From positions 1 to 33,305 of the forward strand of contig NZ_JAAIJQ010000065.1 in NCBI RefSeq assembly GCF_010820565.1: 33,305 bases of DNA. The letters run 5' to 3'. Positions 9,083 to 18,044 of this stretch are shown here, in pieces. The notes beneath the pieces were generated by a model, which saw only the letters and a program-made list of their open reading frames with translations, had not been told where the DNA came from and ran no database searches. Source of the DNA: Thiorhodococcus minor. GTDB lineage: Bacteria; Pseudomonadota; Gammaproteobacteria; Chromatiales; Chromatiaceae. Each line of letters starts with the position of its first letter. Position 1 is the stretch's first letter. The position numbers and the translations under genes were made by a program.

Positions 9083-9124
9083 CCGGGCCTTGGCCGCAGA
9101 AAGGGCGACTGGGCCAAGGCCCGG
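9083..9124 (+). promoter_or_regulatory. Strong leader hairpin before PocR-GGDEF-EAL gene
   Basis: Arms CCGGGCCTTGGCC (9083-9095) and GGCCAAGGCCCGG (9112-9124) form a perfect 13-bp stem with a 16-nt loop, 62 nt before the start codon. TCTCTT follows. It could act as an attenuator, as an upstream terminator or as a structural element of the 5' leader. Confidence 0.45.
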
Positions 9125-9186
9125 TCTCTTGCGGTCGACTTGCATGATCGAGGGCAGTCGATCACCGAATCCGGAGGGGCTGGCGC

Positions 9187-11196
9187 ATGTCTGGCGAAGA
9201 GCCGCGGAGACTGACGGGGGGCTATCCCTCGGTCGAGGGTGTGCTGCCGGCTGGGCCCACGGTTGGCGGCGCTTCGCCGGCCTTGCGTCTGCCGCTCTAT
9301 GGCGCGCCGGACGTGTCCCTCGACGCGCTCCCGGAGGACTTGAGGCTAGACGACATCTTCGACCTCGAAGAGACGCAGCGCATCCAAGATGCCTTCGCGC
9401 TCGCCATGGGCGTGGCCTCCATCATTACCTACCCGGATGGTCGGCCCTTTACGCGTCCGAGCAACTTTTCCCGTCTCTGCGCCGACATCATCCGCAAGAC
9501 CGAGCGCGGCCTTCACAACTGCATGCGCTCCGACGCCTTGCTCGGGCGTGTCGACACCGAGGGCCCAATCGTCCAGCCGTGTCTCAGCGGAGGGCTGATC
9601 GATGGCGGCACGAGCATTGTCGTCGGCGGGCGCCATGTCGGCAACTGGCTCATCGGTCAGGTGTTGTCGGGGCCGGTCGACACCGCGCGGATGCTGGCCT
9701 ATGCCCGTGAGATCGGCGCCGACGAGGATGCCTATCGCGAGGCGCTCGCCGAGGTCACCCGGATGCCGGCCGATCAGTTCGACCGCATCGCGAGCGCGCT
9801 CTTCGAGATCGCGCGCCAGCTCTCCAGTACAGGCATCAAGAATCTCTTGCTCGCCCGCAAGGTCGAGCAGCTCCATGCGGCGGAGCAGCAGCTCAAGCGG
9901 CTCGCTCTCTATGATGCCCTGACCGAGCTCCCCAATCGCACCCTGGCGATCGACCGTCTGCAGCAGTCCATCGCGCAGGCGGCGCGCTCCGGGGTGAGCG
10001 TCGGGGTGCTCTTCATCGATCTCGACCGCTTCAAACAGGTCAACGACGTCCATGGTCACTCGGTCGGCGATTCCCTGCTGCGCGAGGCGGCGCGTCGCCT
10101 GACCGGCTGCTGCCGCACGGGCGATACCATCGCGCGCCTGGGCGGGGACGAGTTTCTCCTCTTGCTCCCCGCCCTGCGGGAGGCCGAGGCGGCTCAGGGG
10201 ATCGCCGCCAAGATCGTCGAGCGCCTGGCGCAGCCCTTCATGATCGCGGGACAGCGGCATTGGGTGACGGCGAGCGTCGGCATCGCGCTCTATCCCGACG
10301 ATGGCGAATCCAGCGAGCGTCTGCTCATGTGCGCGGATACGGCCATGTACAGCGCGAAGGAGTCGGGACGCAACGGTTTCCAGCGTTTCCGGGCGGTCAT
10401 GAGTCGGCGTGCCCTGCGCCAGTTGTCGCTCATGGAGGCGCTGCCACAGGCCATCGAGCGTGGCGAGCTCTTCCTCGAGTACCAGCCGATACACGAGATC
10501 GGAGGCTCCATGCCGGTCGGTCTGGAGGCCTTGCTGCGCTGGCACTCGCCGGAGCTCGGCAGCTGCGAGCCGGCCGAGCTGGTGCCGATCGCGGAGGAAG
10601 CGGGGCTCATGGGGCTGGTGGATCGGTTCGTTCTCGAGCAGGCATGCGGCGCGGCGGTGCGCTGGGTGGGCGCGAGCGGGGCCGCGCCCTTCTTGGCCGT
10701 CAATCTCTCGACCGCTAGTCTGGGGCGAGACGCCTTCGTCGACACCCTGGCCGACATCCTCTCGCGCGCGGGCCTCGCGCCGGCCAGACTGGCGATCGAG
10801 CTGTACGAGGCGGATCTCGCGACGCCGACCCAGGCGCAGCTCAAGACGCTGGAGGCATTGAGCGAGCTGGGGGTGTCGATCCTCATCGACCACTATGGTG
10901 TCGGCACGGCCGGACTCCACAAGCTGAAGCATGCCCCCGTATCCTCGCTCAAGATCGATCGGGCCCTGGTCCAGGGTCTGGCGAAGGATTCCGTGGACGG
11001 GGCCTTGGTCTGCGCGATCGTCCGGCTCGGCGAAAAGCTCGGGCTCAAGGTGATCGGCGAAGGCGTGGAGACCCAGGCGCAAGCGGATGGTCTCTGCGAT
11101 TGTGGCTGCCGGCTGATCCAGGGCCGCCTCATCAGCGCCCCCTTGGGAGAGCGGGATCTGCTCGCCTATCTTCGCCGGGCGGCTGCAGAGGGTTGA
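9187..11196 (+). CDS. PocR-GGDEF-EAL cyclic di-GMP signalling protein
   Basis: A 669-residue soluble protein without membrane segments. A PocR-type sensory domain (about 55-220) has the family's conserved cysteines at C98, C112 and C132 (LHNCMRSD, QPCLSGG). A short coiled coil (about 222-238) follows. The GGDEF domain (about 240-402) has intact GGDEF at 319-323 and an inhibitory I-site, R310-x-x-D313, five residues upstream. The EAL domain (about 415-660) has EAL at 447-449 and N506, but the usual DDFG loop reads D568-H569-Y-G, so one metal-binding/catalytic Asp is replaced by His. It is probably an active cyclase with a weakened phosphodiesterase; PocR domains bind small ligands such as hydrocarbon derivatives. 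Start ATG 9187 follows GGAGGGG. Confidence 0.9.
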   Translation: MSGEEPRRLTGGYPSVEGVLPAGPTVGGASPALRLPLYGAPDVSLDALPEDLRLDDIFDLEETQRIQDAFALAMGVASIITYPDGRPFTRPSNFSRLCADIIRKTERGLHNCMRSDALLGRVDTEGPIVQPCLSGGLIDGGTSIVVGGRHVGNWLIGQVLSGPVDTARMLAYAREIGADEDAYREALAEVTRMPADQFDRIASALFEIARQLSSTGIKNLLLARKVEQLHAAEQQLKRLALYDALTELPNRTLAIDRLQQSIAQAARSGVSVGVLFIDLDRFKQVNDVHGHSVGDSLLREAARRLTGCCRTGDTIARLGGDEFLLLLPALREAEAAQGIAAKIVERLAQPFMIAGQRHWVTASVGIALYPDDGESSERLLMCADTAMYSAKESGRNGFQRFRAVMSRRALRQLSLMEALPQAIERGELFLEYQPIHEIGGSMPVGLEALLRWHSPELGSCEPAELVPIAEEAGLMGLVDRFVLEQACGAAVRWVGASGAAPFLAVNLSTASLGRDAFVDTLADILSRAGLAPARLAIELYEADLATPTQAQLKTLEALSELGVSILIDHYGVGTAGLHKLKHAPVSSLKIDRALVQGLAKDSVDGALVCAIVRLGEKLGLKVIGEGVETQAQADGLCDCGCRLIQGRLISAPLGERDLLAYLRRAAAEG

Positions 11197-11504
11197 GTCC
11201 GAGAAGGCTGTCAGATTTCGGATTCCAGCAGTCAGCTCCTTGGAATCCGTCGATTCGCCATCGAGCGGGTCTTCCCCGAGCGCATCCGCTCGGTGAGGGC
11301 GTCAATGAGCAGAAGACCTCGGCAAACCGATAGCCGATGGCTGGTGCCGGCAGCGCTTTCCAGGGCGATTGGTCATGCCGAGGCGACGGCGCTCTGTCGG
11401 GACGGGGCGGTTGCCTCAGTCCTGGCGCTTGGAGCATCGCGCGATCGGAGCGGTTTCTGGGCAGCCGTCCCTAGCCGGCCCTAGCAGTCGCGAGGACCTG
11501 GGCC
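11197..11504. terminator. Convergent intergenic region with two hairpins
   Basis: This gap lies between convergent genes (GGDEF-EAL plus, maeB minus). It carries two perfect hairpins: CGGATTCCA/TGGAATCCG (11219-11249, 13-nt loop) and CCGAGCG/CGCTCGG (11276-11293, 4-nt loop). Neither has a long T-tract. They may form a bidirectional terminator region. No gene is recognisable in the rest. Confidence 0.4.
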
Positions 11505-13766
11505 TCAGCCCGCCTGCACGGCCGCGAGCGCCGTCATATTCAGCAGCCCGCGCACCGTGGTGCTCGGGGTCAGGATGTGCGCGGCCGCGGTGGTGCCGAG
11601 CAGCATGGGGCCGAGCGCGGCGCCTTCGTTCATGGTGCGCAGCAGGTTGAAGGCGATGTTGGCGGCGTCCTGGCTGGGCATGATGAGGAGGTTCGCGCGA
11701 CCTTCCAGTCGGGACTCCGGGAAGCGCGCCTGGCGGCCGATGGCGTCGAAGGCCAGGTTGGCGTGCATCTCGCCCTCGACCTCGAGCTCGGGGTCCTGGC
11801 CGCGCAGCAGGCGCAGGGCCTCCGTCATCTTGGTGGCGGTCGGTGCGTCGTGGCTGCCGAAGTTGGAGTGCGAGACGAAGGCGACCTTGGGCACCAGGCC
11901 GAAGCGCTTCACCTCGGCGGCGCAGAGGCGGGTGATCTCGGCCAGGTCCTCGGCGCTCGGATCGGCCTGGACATAGGTGTCGGCGATGAAGAGCGGGCCG
12001 GAGCGCAGGACGACGGCATTCATGGCCGTGAGCTTGCGCACGCCGGGCGCTGTGCCGATGGCCTCTTCGACGTGCTTCAGGTGGCGTGCGTAGCGGCCGA
12101 CCAGGCCGCAGATCACGGCGTCCGCATCGCCGCAGCGCACCATGGTCGCGGCCAGCACGGTCGGGTCGTTGCGGATGTACTCGCGCGCCTCGTCCGGTGC
12201 GTAGCCGCGGCGTTTGACCTTGTCGTAGAAGGTCTGCCAGTGGCTGTCGAAATTGGGGTTCTCGCAGGGCACGATGAGGTCGAAGTCGCGATCCGGGCGG
12301 ATGCTGAGTCCAAGCTCGCCCAAGCGGTTGCCGATGACCTCCGGGCGGCCGATCAGCATGGGGCGCGCGATGCCCTCAGCGACGGCCTGCTGGGCGACCT
12401 GCAGGACGCGCTCGTCCTCGCCCTCGGCGAAGACCACGCGCTTGGGTGCCAGTCGCGCCTGGTCGAACACCGGCTTCATGGTCATGCCGGTGCGGTAGGC
12501 GCGGTGGCCGAGGGTCTGGCGGTAGGCGTCCAGGTCCGCGATCGGCCGCGTCGCGACCCCGCTCTCCATGGCGGCGCGGGCCACGGCCGGGGCGAGGTGC
12601 TCCATGAGGCGCGGGTCGAAGGGCTTGGGGATGAGGTACTCGGGGCCGAACTGGAGCTGATGTCCGCCATAGGCCGCGCGCACGATGTCCGAGGGCTCGG
12701 CCATCGCCAGGTCGGCGATGGCGCGCACGCAGGCGATCTTCATGGTCTCGTTGATCTCGCTCGCGCCGCAATCGAGCGCCCCTCTGAAGATGAAGGGGAA
12801 GCAGAGGACGTTGTTGACCTGGTTGGGGAAGTCCGACCTGCCGGTGGCGACGATGGCGTCCGGGCGCGCCTCGCGGGCCAGGTCGGGCATGATCTCCGGC
12901 ACGGGATTGGCGAGGGCCATGATGATGGGGCGCTCCGCCATGCGCGCCAGCCACTGCGGCTTGAGCACGCCGGCGGCGGAGAGACCGAGGAAGATGTCCG
13001 CGCCCTCGATGACCTCGGCCAGGCTGCGCTTGTCCGTGTCGACGGCATAGCGGCCCTTGTAGGGGTCCATCTCCTCGGTGCGGCCCTGATAGACCACGCC
13101 GGCGATGTCGGTGAGGGTGACGTTCTCCTTGGGCAGGCCCATCTCGACCAGCAGATCCACGCAGGCCAGCGCTGCGGCGCCGGCACCGGCGGTGACCAGC
13201 CGGACTTGGCCGATGTCTTTCCCGACCACCCGCAGCCCGTTCAGGATGGCCGCGCTCACCACGATGGCGGTGCCGTGCTGGTCGTCGTGGAAGACCGGGA
13301 TGCCCATGCGCTCCTTGAGCGCGCGCTCGATGATGAAGCAGTCCGGGGCCTTGATGTCCTCGAGGTTGATGCCGCCGAAGCTGGGCTCCAGGCGAGCGAC
13401 GGTCTCGATGAACTGCTCGGGGTCGCGCTCCTCGATCTCGATGTCGAAGACGTCGATGTCCGCGAACTGCTTGAAGAGCACAGCCTTACCTTCCATCACC
13501 GGCTTGGAGGCCAGTCCGCCGATGGCGCCCAGACCCAGCACGGCGGTTCCGTTGCTGATCACGGCGACCAGATTGCCCCGCGCCGTATAGGCGGAGGCCG
13601 TGAGCGGGTCCTTCTCGATCTCCCGGCACGCCGCGGCCACGCCGGGCGAGTAGGCGAGCGCGAGGTCGCGCTGGTTGCCGAGCGGCTTGGTGGCCTTGAT
13701 CTCCAGCTTCCCCGGCTTGGGGTAACGGTGATAGTCGAGGGCGCTCTGGTCGAATTCTTCCGACAT
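11505..13766 (-). CDS. maeB: NADP-dependent malic enzyme, MaeB type
   Basis: A 753-residue cytoplasmic enzyme converting malate to pyruvate and CO2 with NADP+. The malic enzyme half (about 1-425) shows Y39 in LAYSPGVA, K94 in MEGKAVLF, the metal-binding segment [11 protein letters not shown] (131-141) and HDDQHGTA (160-167), and a Rossmann motif VTAGAGAAA. The C-terminal half (about 430-753) is the phosphotransacetylase-like domain that allosterically regulates this long form. Length matches the family (about 760). Start 13766 has GGAG upstream. It is monocistronic and convergent with the GGDEF-EAL gene. It would supply NADPH and pyruvate. Confidence 0.95.
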   Translation of the reverse strand: MSEEFDQSALDYHRYPKPGKLEIKATKPLGNQRDLALAYSPGVAAACREIEKDPLTASAYTARGNLVAVISNGTAVLGLGAIGGLASKPVMEGKAVLFKQFADIDVFDIEIEERDPEQFIETVARLEPSFGGINLEDIKAPDCFIIERALKERMGIPVFHDDQHGTAIVVSAAILNGLRVVGKDIGQVRLVTAGAGAAALACVDLLVEMGLPKENVTLTDIAGVVYQGRTEEMDPYKGRYAVDTDKRSLAEVIEGADIFLGLSAAGVLKPQWLARMAERPIIMALANPVPEIMPDLAREARPDAIVATGRSDFPNQVNNVLCFPFIFRGALDCGASEINETMKIACVRAIADLAMAEPSDIVRAAYGGHQLQFGPEYLIPKPFDPRLMEHLAPAVARAAMESGVATRPIADLDAYRQTLGHRAYRTGMTMKPVFDQARLAPKRVVFAEGEDERVLQVAQQAVAEGIARPMLIGRPEVIGNRLGELGLSIRPDRDFDLIVPCENPNFDSHWQTFYDKVKRRGYAPDEAREYIRNDPTVLAATMVRCGDADAVICGLVGRYARHLKHVEEAIGTAPGVRKLTAMNAVVLRSGPLFIADTYVQADPSAEDLAEITRLCAAEVKRFGLVPKVAFVSHSNFGSHDAPTATKMTEALRLLRGQDPELEVEGEMHANLAFDAIGRQARFPESRLEGRANLLIMPSQDAANIAFNLLRTMNEGAALGPMLLGTTAAAHILTPSTTVRGLLNMTALAAVQAG

Positions 13767-13863
13767 CTGGGGGTCTCCGGTAGTGGCGCTTGCCGGAGAC
13801 AGGTGGTCTTCCGGCCGTCGTTATCTCGCTATTATGCTGCAGCGCAATATAAGGCTGCAAAGC

Positions 13864-13896
13864 CGGCGTCCGGCGTCCGGCGTCCGGCGTCCGGCG
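13864..13896. repeat. Heptamer tandem repeat (CGGCGTC)n
   Basis: Four perfect copies of the 7-bp unit CGGCGTC (13864-13891) plus a partial fifth lie in the gap between maeB and the ParA-like gene. It is one of several 7-bp-period arrays in this window, all intergenic. Confidence 0.85.
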
Positions 13897-13931
13897 GGAG
13901 CGGTGGCGGCTCTGCGCCCGCTGTCCGCCGC

Positions 13932-14915
13932 TCAGGTAAAGGCGATTCCGGCCTCAATGGCAATCCTCGACGCCAGCTTTTGGAAGTCGGCGTAGCAGCT
14001 CTTCACTGCCTCGATATGCGCGCCGATCGCGCCGTCCGCCGACTTCAAGAAGAAGATCGGCTTGCGTGCTTCCATTGCCATGGGCATCAGGCTCCGATAG
14101 TGCTTGAGCAGTGAAAGACAGTAGGGGTCTCGGTCGACGGTTGGGTAGGGATGCGCCTCCTTGTCCAGCACGGCCTCCCGGTAGACGCCCGGGATGCGCT
14201 CCATCCAGCGCTTATAAGCAAGAACGGGCCGACTGTCGCGCAAGCCATGTTGCATGACGATGTAGCCGATCGGTTGCATTCTGCCTTTAGGGAGCGATAG
14301 ATCCGTCGGTGCCTTGGTTGCCAGATGGCCCCAGATTCTTCCCCAGTCGCGCAGGGTGGGGCCAAGATTCTTCAGCCCCTGGAGAGAAAAAAGGTCGGGA
14401 GCGAGCGGAATGCAGACTTGATCTGACGCGATGAGGGCCGCGCGGTTGATGGCGCCCAGGTTTGGGCCGACGTCGATCAGCACCAGCTCGGATCCACGCG
14501 CCGCAGCTTCCGCGATCAGCCGGTGGAACGCGGTCATCGTTCTGTAGGCGCCCTCGTCCTCATTGTGGCAGCGCGGCCAGGCATCCGAGAGCTTGTCCTC
14601 GAATCGCGACAGGCCCAGGTCGCCCGTAATCAATCCAAGGTGTGCGGCGATGTGCTCGACGTGTGGGGGCGCGATGTCACCGACCCCGCGGAGGATCGGC
14701 CGGATGCTGCCAAAGACCGTATCGGGATGGTCGTCGTCGGGCCACAAGGTCTCCAGGCGGGCCTCGTCGAGAAACATCGCGGTGAGATTGGCCTGCGGGT
14801 CCAGATCGACGGCCAGGGTGTCGATGCCGTGGTCGGCGAACATCCAGGCGAGGTGGTACACCAGCGAGGTCTTGCCAACACCCCCCTTGTTGTTGAAGAA
14901 GGCGATCGTCTTCAT
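13932..14915 (-). CDS. ParA/MinD-type P-loop ATPase, partner of AlbA_2 protein
   Basis: A 327-residue cytoplasmic ATPase. It begins MKTIAFFNNKGGVGKTSL with the deviant Walker A motif (K10-GGVGKTS), typical of ParA-type dimerising ATPases. The second motif, DLDPQANLT, spans about 37-45, and Walker B has D148 in LVLIDVGPNLG. It is long for ParA (about 250), with an added C-terminal half containing a conserved-looking HPYPTVDRDPYCLSLLKHY segment. No ParB, parS or replication gene is nearby, so plasmid or chromosome partition is unlikely. Its ATG overlaps the stop of the AlbA_2/HATPase gene by ATGA, so the two are translationally coupled and probably act together. Defence or nucleoid-associated roles are inference; the specific function is unknown. 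Confidence 0.88.
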   Translation of the reverse strand: MKTIAFFNNKGGVGKTSLVYHLAWMFADHGIDTLAVDLDPQANLTAMFLDEARLETLWPDDDHPDTVFGSIRPILRGVGDIAPPHVEHIAAHLGLITGDLGLSRFEDKLSDAWPRCHNEDEGAYRTMTAFHRLIAEAAARGSELVLIDVGPNLGAINRAALIASDQVCIPLAPDLFSLQGLKNLGPTLRDWGRIWGHLATKAPTDLSLPKGRMQPIGYIVMQHGLRDSRPVLAYKRWMERIPGVYREAVLDKEAHPYPTVDRDPYCLSLLKHYRSLMPMAMEARKPIFFLKSADGAIGAHIEAVKSCYADFQKLASRIAIEAGIAFT

Positions 14916-16096
14916 GCCGGCCTCCGGCGGACCTTGACGAGCACGCTGTGATCGTCGAATTCGAACTCCGCTGGCGGGTTGCCGTTCTGGGCGAGCAAGG
15001 CTTGGGTCCGTTGGACACCGTAGCCGAAGCGATTGACGAAGCCGAGGGATTTCATGGCTTCGGCAATGACCGGGTTGCGATAGGCGTTGCGGGTTGGGAA
15101 ATTCTCGCGCGTGGCCTCGCCGTAGAGACCACCGGGACTCTGGATTTCGATGTGATCCGCAAAGGCGTAGCAGCGAATCGGCGTGTTGCTGTCGTAGTTG
15201 CGATGCATCACGGCGTTCATCAGCAGCTCGCGCAAGGCCCATTCCGGGTAGTCCGGCAGCAGTCGTTCCTGCAGGCCGTCGACAGGGCGCATGCTGGTTT
15301 GGATCAGCAGGCGTAAACGGCCCTCCATTTCGCGCAAGATACTCGTCAAATCACCTGAAACCTCGGCCTGATCGACGGGAAGATCGGTCAGGTCGGTGCC
15401 AGGTAGTCGCAGGTACTGGATGTAGGCGCCTGGCAGGAAGAAGCGCGGGTTCTTCCCGAACAGCAAGATCCCCGCGTGCGTGAGACACCCGGACTCCAGG
15501 TCGTAGAGACGCAGGGACGCCAGTTGCTGCTCGAGCGGGCGGTGGTTCTCCGCCACCGTGCTTGCGTCGATTGCCTCGCGGCGATAGGCGTCGAATTGGC
15601 CCAAGGCCAGGTCTTCCAGCGCGGATTCGCGGCAAGGGCGCGCATCGAAGCTGCGGGCCAGCGCGACACGCCGCTCGCTGAGAATGCGCTCTTCCTGCTC
15701 GTTCGCGATGCCTTTCCTCGGGCCAACCCGGATATAGACGCGCCCCTTGAAGCGCACGGGGGGCAGATCCGAGGGCAGCACCTCGACGACCGCGAGCTCG
15801 CCGCCAAGGAGGGTGTATTTCTGCACGCTGAGGACAGGCTGGGGTAAGACATTGCCGTCCGAGCGGATCGCGCTGAGCGTCTTGAGCAGGTCGTCGGTGA
15901 CTTTGAGCTCGGACAAGGAGCCGTCGTCGCGTGCACCGACGAGCAAGTAACCGGGCTGACGTCGGTTGGGAAGGTCGTTGGCAAAGGCGCAAATGGCCTC
16001 GGCGAACTTATCCGTCTTCTTCACGGATTCCGTTCGCTCGATGTTGTCGGCTTCCAGGTCGTTCAGAAGCTCGGTGAGTCGCTCCTCGGTCAGCAT
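14912..16096 (-). CDS. AlbA_2 (Schlafen-like) domain protein with C-terminal HATPase domain
   Basis: A 394-residue protein of the COG2865 type. The N-terminal AlbA_2 domain (about 8-140) shows IERTESVKK, the AICAFAND stretch and GYLLVGARDDGS, then RVYIRVGPRKG. A middle region (about 165-280) contains HAGILLFGKNPRFFLPGAY. The C-terminal GHKL-like ATPase part (about 283-392) has RELLMNAVMHRNYD (N-box, N294), ADHIEIQSPGGLYG, RNP at 340-342 and a glycine loop RFGYG (356-360). AlbA_2 domains are nucleic-acid related and occur in predicted regulators and antiviral proteins. I chose ATG 16096 because the domain begins there; the frame is open to 16333 without a ribosome site. It overlaps the ParA-like ATPase gene by 4 nt. 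Confidence 0.88.
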   Translation of the reverse strand: MLTEERLTELLNDLEADNIERTESVKKTDKFAEAICAFANDLPNRRQPGYLLVGARDDGSLSELKVTDDLLKTLSAIRSDGNVLPQPVLSVQKYTLLGGELAVVEVLPSDLPPVRFKGRVYIRVGPRKGIANEQEERILSERRVALARSFDARPCRESALEDLALGQFDAYRREAIDASTVAENHRPLEQQLASLRLYDLESGCLTHAGILLFGKNPRFFLPGAYIQYLRLPGTDLTDLPVDQAEVSGDLTSILREMEGRLRLLIQTSMRPVDGLQERLLPDYPEWALRELLMNAVMHRNYDSNTPIRCYAFADHIEIQSPGGLYGEATRENFPTRNAYRNPVIAEAMKSLGFVNRFGYGVQRTQALLAQNGNPPAEFEFDDHSVLVKVRRRPA

Positions 16097-16228
16097 TGCG
16101 GTCGAAACCTCTGTCAGTAGCGATGTCGGGGCCGGCCTATGCGCGTGCCTTGCTTCCGCGCAACTGTAGTTCTTGCGCGGGCTCGGGGCGGATTGCATGA
16201 CTCCATCGAGCCAGGCGCTCGGCGCGGC

Positions 16229-16242
16229 CTCAGTATACTGAG
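16229..16242. promoter_or_regulatory. 14-bp perfect palindrome in divergent promoter region
   Basis: CTCAGTATACTGAG is a perfect palindrome in the 261-bp gap between the divergent AlbA_2/ParA unit (start 16096) and trkA (start 16358). Its AT-rich centre in a GC-rich context and its position suggest an operator. No known consensus matches it, to my knowledge. Confidence 0.45.
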
Positions 16243-16357
16243 CCGCGTCCGCCGATCGATATGAGAGCAGAAGAGGCCGATTGGCAGTTTCGTCCCCGAA
16301 GGCTAGCATCATCGTCTTCGAGCCCAGGTGCATCGATCCGATCAGGAGCTGTCCGTC

Positions 16358-18044
16358 GTGAAGATCGTCATATTGGGTGCCGGCCAGGTCGGCAGCTCCG
16401 TGGCGGAGCGGTTGGTCTCAGAGGCCAACGACATCACCGTCGTCGATCTCGACGCACGGCTGCTCCAGCAGTTGCAGGAGCGCCTCGACCTGCGCACGGT
16501 GGCGGGCAACGCCGCCTTGCCTTCGGTGCTGAGCGAGGCGGGGCTGCAGGATGCGGATCTGCTCATCGCCGTGACCCAGCCGGGGTGTCGTCGCCGCTCA
16601 GGATGCGTTGCGGGACTCCCAGTCGCCCCAACGCCCTCGCGACAAGACAGCCTTTTAGCCCGGGCTCGTCCCGCTCCGGGGGCTGGCTACGGCTCTGCGC
16701 GCCTGCGCCACTCCCCTGCGACGAATGACTCAACGGTGTGCGGGATGCGCTCTGCATATCGCCTCCGCGCCTCGGGCACAGCCCTCGGCACTGCGGCGCT
16801 ACGCCCGCGCCCACACCTACCCGGGGCCGCTCGGCTGCGCTGCGCTCTCCATGCCTCGCGGGAGCGACCAGACCAACCTCTGCGCCTGCCGGATCGCCGC
16901 GACCCTCTTCAATGTCCCGACCAAGATCGCCCGGTTGCGCTCGGGCGACTACAGGCGCCATCCGGAGCTGCTCGACAGCAGCAACTTCTGCGTCGACTTC
17001 GACATCTGCCCCGAGCAGATCATCACCGACTATCTCATCAAGCTGATCGAGTTCCCGGAGGCGCTGCAGGTGCTGGAGTTTGCCGAGGGGCTGGTCAGCC
17101 TGGTCGCCGTGCGGGCCGTGGAAGGCGGCCCCATGGTCGGCCGTCCGGTCGCCGAGCTGCGCACGCACATCCCGCGCATCGACGCCCGGATCGCCGCCAT
17201 CTACCGCAAGGACCAGCCCATCACGCCCGCCGGGGACACGCGGATCCGCGCGGGCGACGAGATCTTCTATCTGGCCGCCAAGCGCGATATTCGCCAGGTG
17301 CTCGACGAGCTGCACCGTCGCGATCGGCCGACGCGGCGCATCATGATCGCCGGCGGCGGCAATATCGGCAGCCGTTTCGCGGCCGCGGCCCAGGGCCGCT
17401 ATCAGGTCAAGGTGGTCGAGCGCGACGAGGCGCGGGCGGAGGCGCTTGGTGCGACCCTGACCGGCTCATTGGTGCTCTTGGGGGATGCTACGGACGAGAC
17501 GCTGCTCAACGCCGAGAACATCGAGGACATGGACGTCTTCATGGCCCTCACCAATGACGACGAGAACAACATCATGGCGGCCCTGCTGGCGAAGCGCCTG
17601 GGCGCGCGGCGGGTGCTGGCGCTCATCAACCGGCGGGCCTATGCGGATCTGCTGCAGGCCGACCGGCTGGACATCGCGATCTCGCCGGCGCAGATCTCGA
17701 TCGGCACCCTGCTGGCGCGGGTGCGCCGCGGGGATGTCGCGGCGGTTCATAGCCTTAGGCGCGGGGCGGCCGAGGCGCTCGAATTCGTCGTCCACGGCGA
17801 CAGCTCGACGTCCAAGGTCATCGGTCGGCGCATTGCCGAGCTGAATCTGCCAAGGGGCGTGAGCATCGGGGCCATCGTGCGGGCCGCCAGCCAGGACAGC
17901 CTGGCTCGCGGCGATCGACGGGTGCTGATGGCGCACGACGACATCCTGATCGAGCCTGAGGATCACGTCATCCTCTTCCTCGCGCGCAAGGACCTGGTGC
18001 ATCAGGTCGAGCGGTACTTCCAAGTCGGGCTCGCCTACTTCTGA
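16358..18044 (+). pseudogene. trkA: TrkA, K+ uptake NAD-binding regulator, interrupted
   Basis: The start GTG 16358 (AGGAG 9 nt upstream) reads VKIVILGAGQVGSSVAERL, the first RCK NAD-binding domain. Homology runs to LLIAVTQ (16579), is broken by 283 foreign bases, and resumes at SDQTNLCACRIAATLFNVPT (16863), where an uninterrupted TrkA would continue directly. The insert is not a multiple of three, so the two halves are in different frames. The remainder is intact: the second RCK domain (IMIAGGGNIGSRFA, then LVLLGDATDETLL) and the C-terminal TrkA-C domain ending at 18044. An ATG at 16851 inside the insert could start a fragment of about 397 residues lacking the first nucleotide-binding motif. 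TrkA gates TrkH/TrkG channels; function here is doubtful. The stop overlaps the trkH start (TGATG). Confidence 0.88.
16580..16862. mobile_element. 283-bp insertion within trkA, unidentified
   Basis: This segment separates codons that are adjacent in TrkA proteins. It encodes no recognisable protein, has no stop in the upstream trkA frame and shows no clear terminal inverted repeats or target duplication. It has imperfect internal hairpins, such as TAGCCCGG with CCGGGGGCTGGCTA (near 16647-16682). It may be a MITE-like or repeat element of this lineage; rearrangement is also possible. Confidence 0.6.

Larger units (their letters stand above)
8719..9186. other. Divergent intergenic region, 468 bp
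   Basis: The region lies between the minus-strand lipoprotein and the plus-strand PocR-GGDEF-EAL gene. It contains an AT-richer patch (about 8876-8905), a perfect FNR-type box and a long GC-rich hairpin, listed separately. Open frames here (for example 8756-9145 minus) are Arg/Ala-rich and resemble nothing known to me. Confidence 0.6.

Noticed and set aside
8756-9145. 129-codon minus-strand frame in the divergent gap
   Set aside because: It runs through the FNR-type box and the leader hairpin and has an Arg/Ala-rich composition.
9346-11082. 578-codon minus-strand frame opposite the GGDEF-EAL gene
   Set aside because: Antisense shadow of a gene with clear domains.
11577-14114. 845-codon open frame on the plus strand opposite maeB
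   Set aside because: It is antisense to a well-conserved malic enzyme. Its product is His/Arg/Asp-rich without domains; long antisense frames are expected in DNA of this GC content.
13932-16096. ParA-like gene as a chromosome or plasmid partition locus
   Set aside because: No ParB, no parS-like repeats and no replication gene; the upstream partner is an AlbA_2/HATPase protein.
16580-16862. trkA insert as a self-splicing intron
   Set aside because: At 283 bp it is too short for a typical group I or II intron, and no intron core or domain V-like hairpin was seen; not excluded experimentally.
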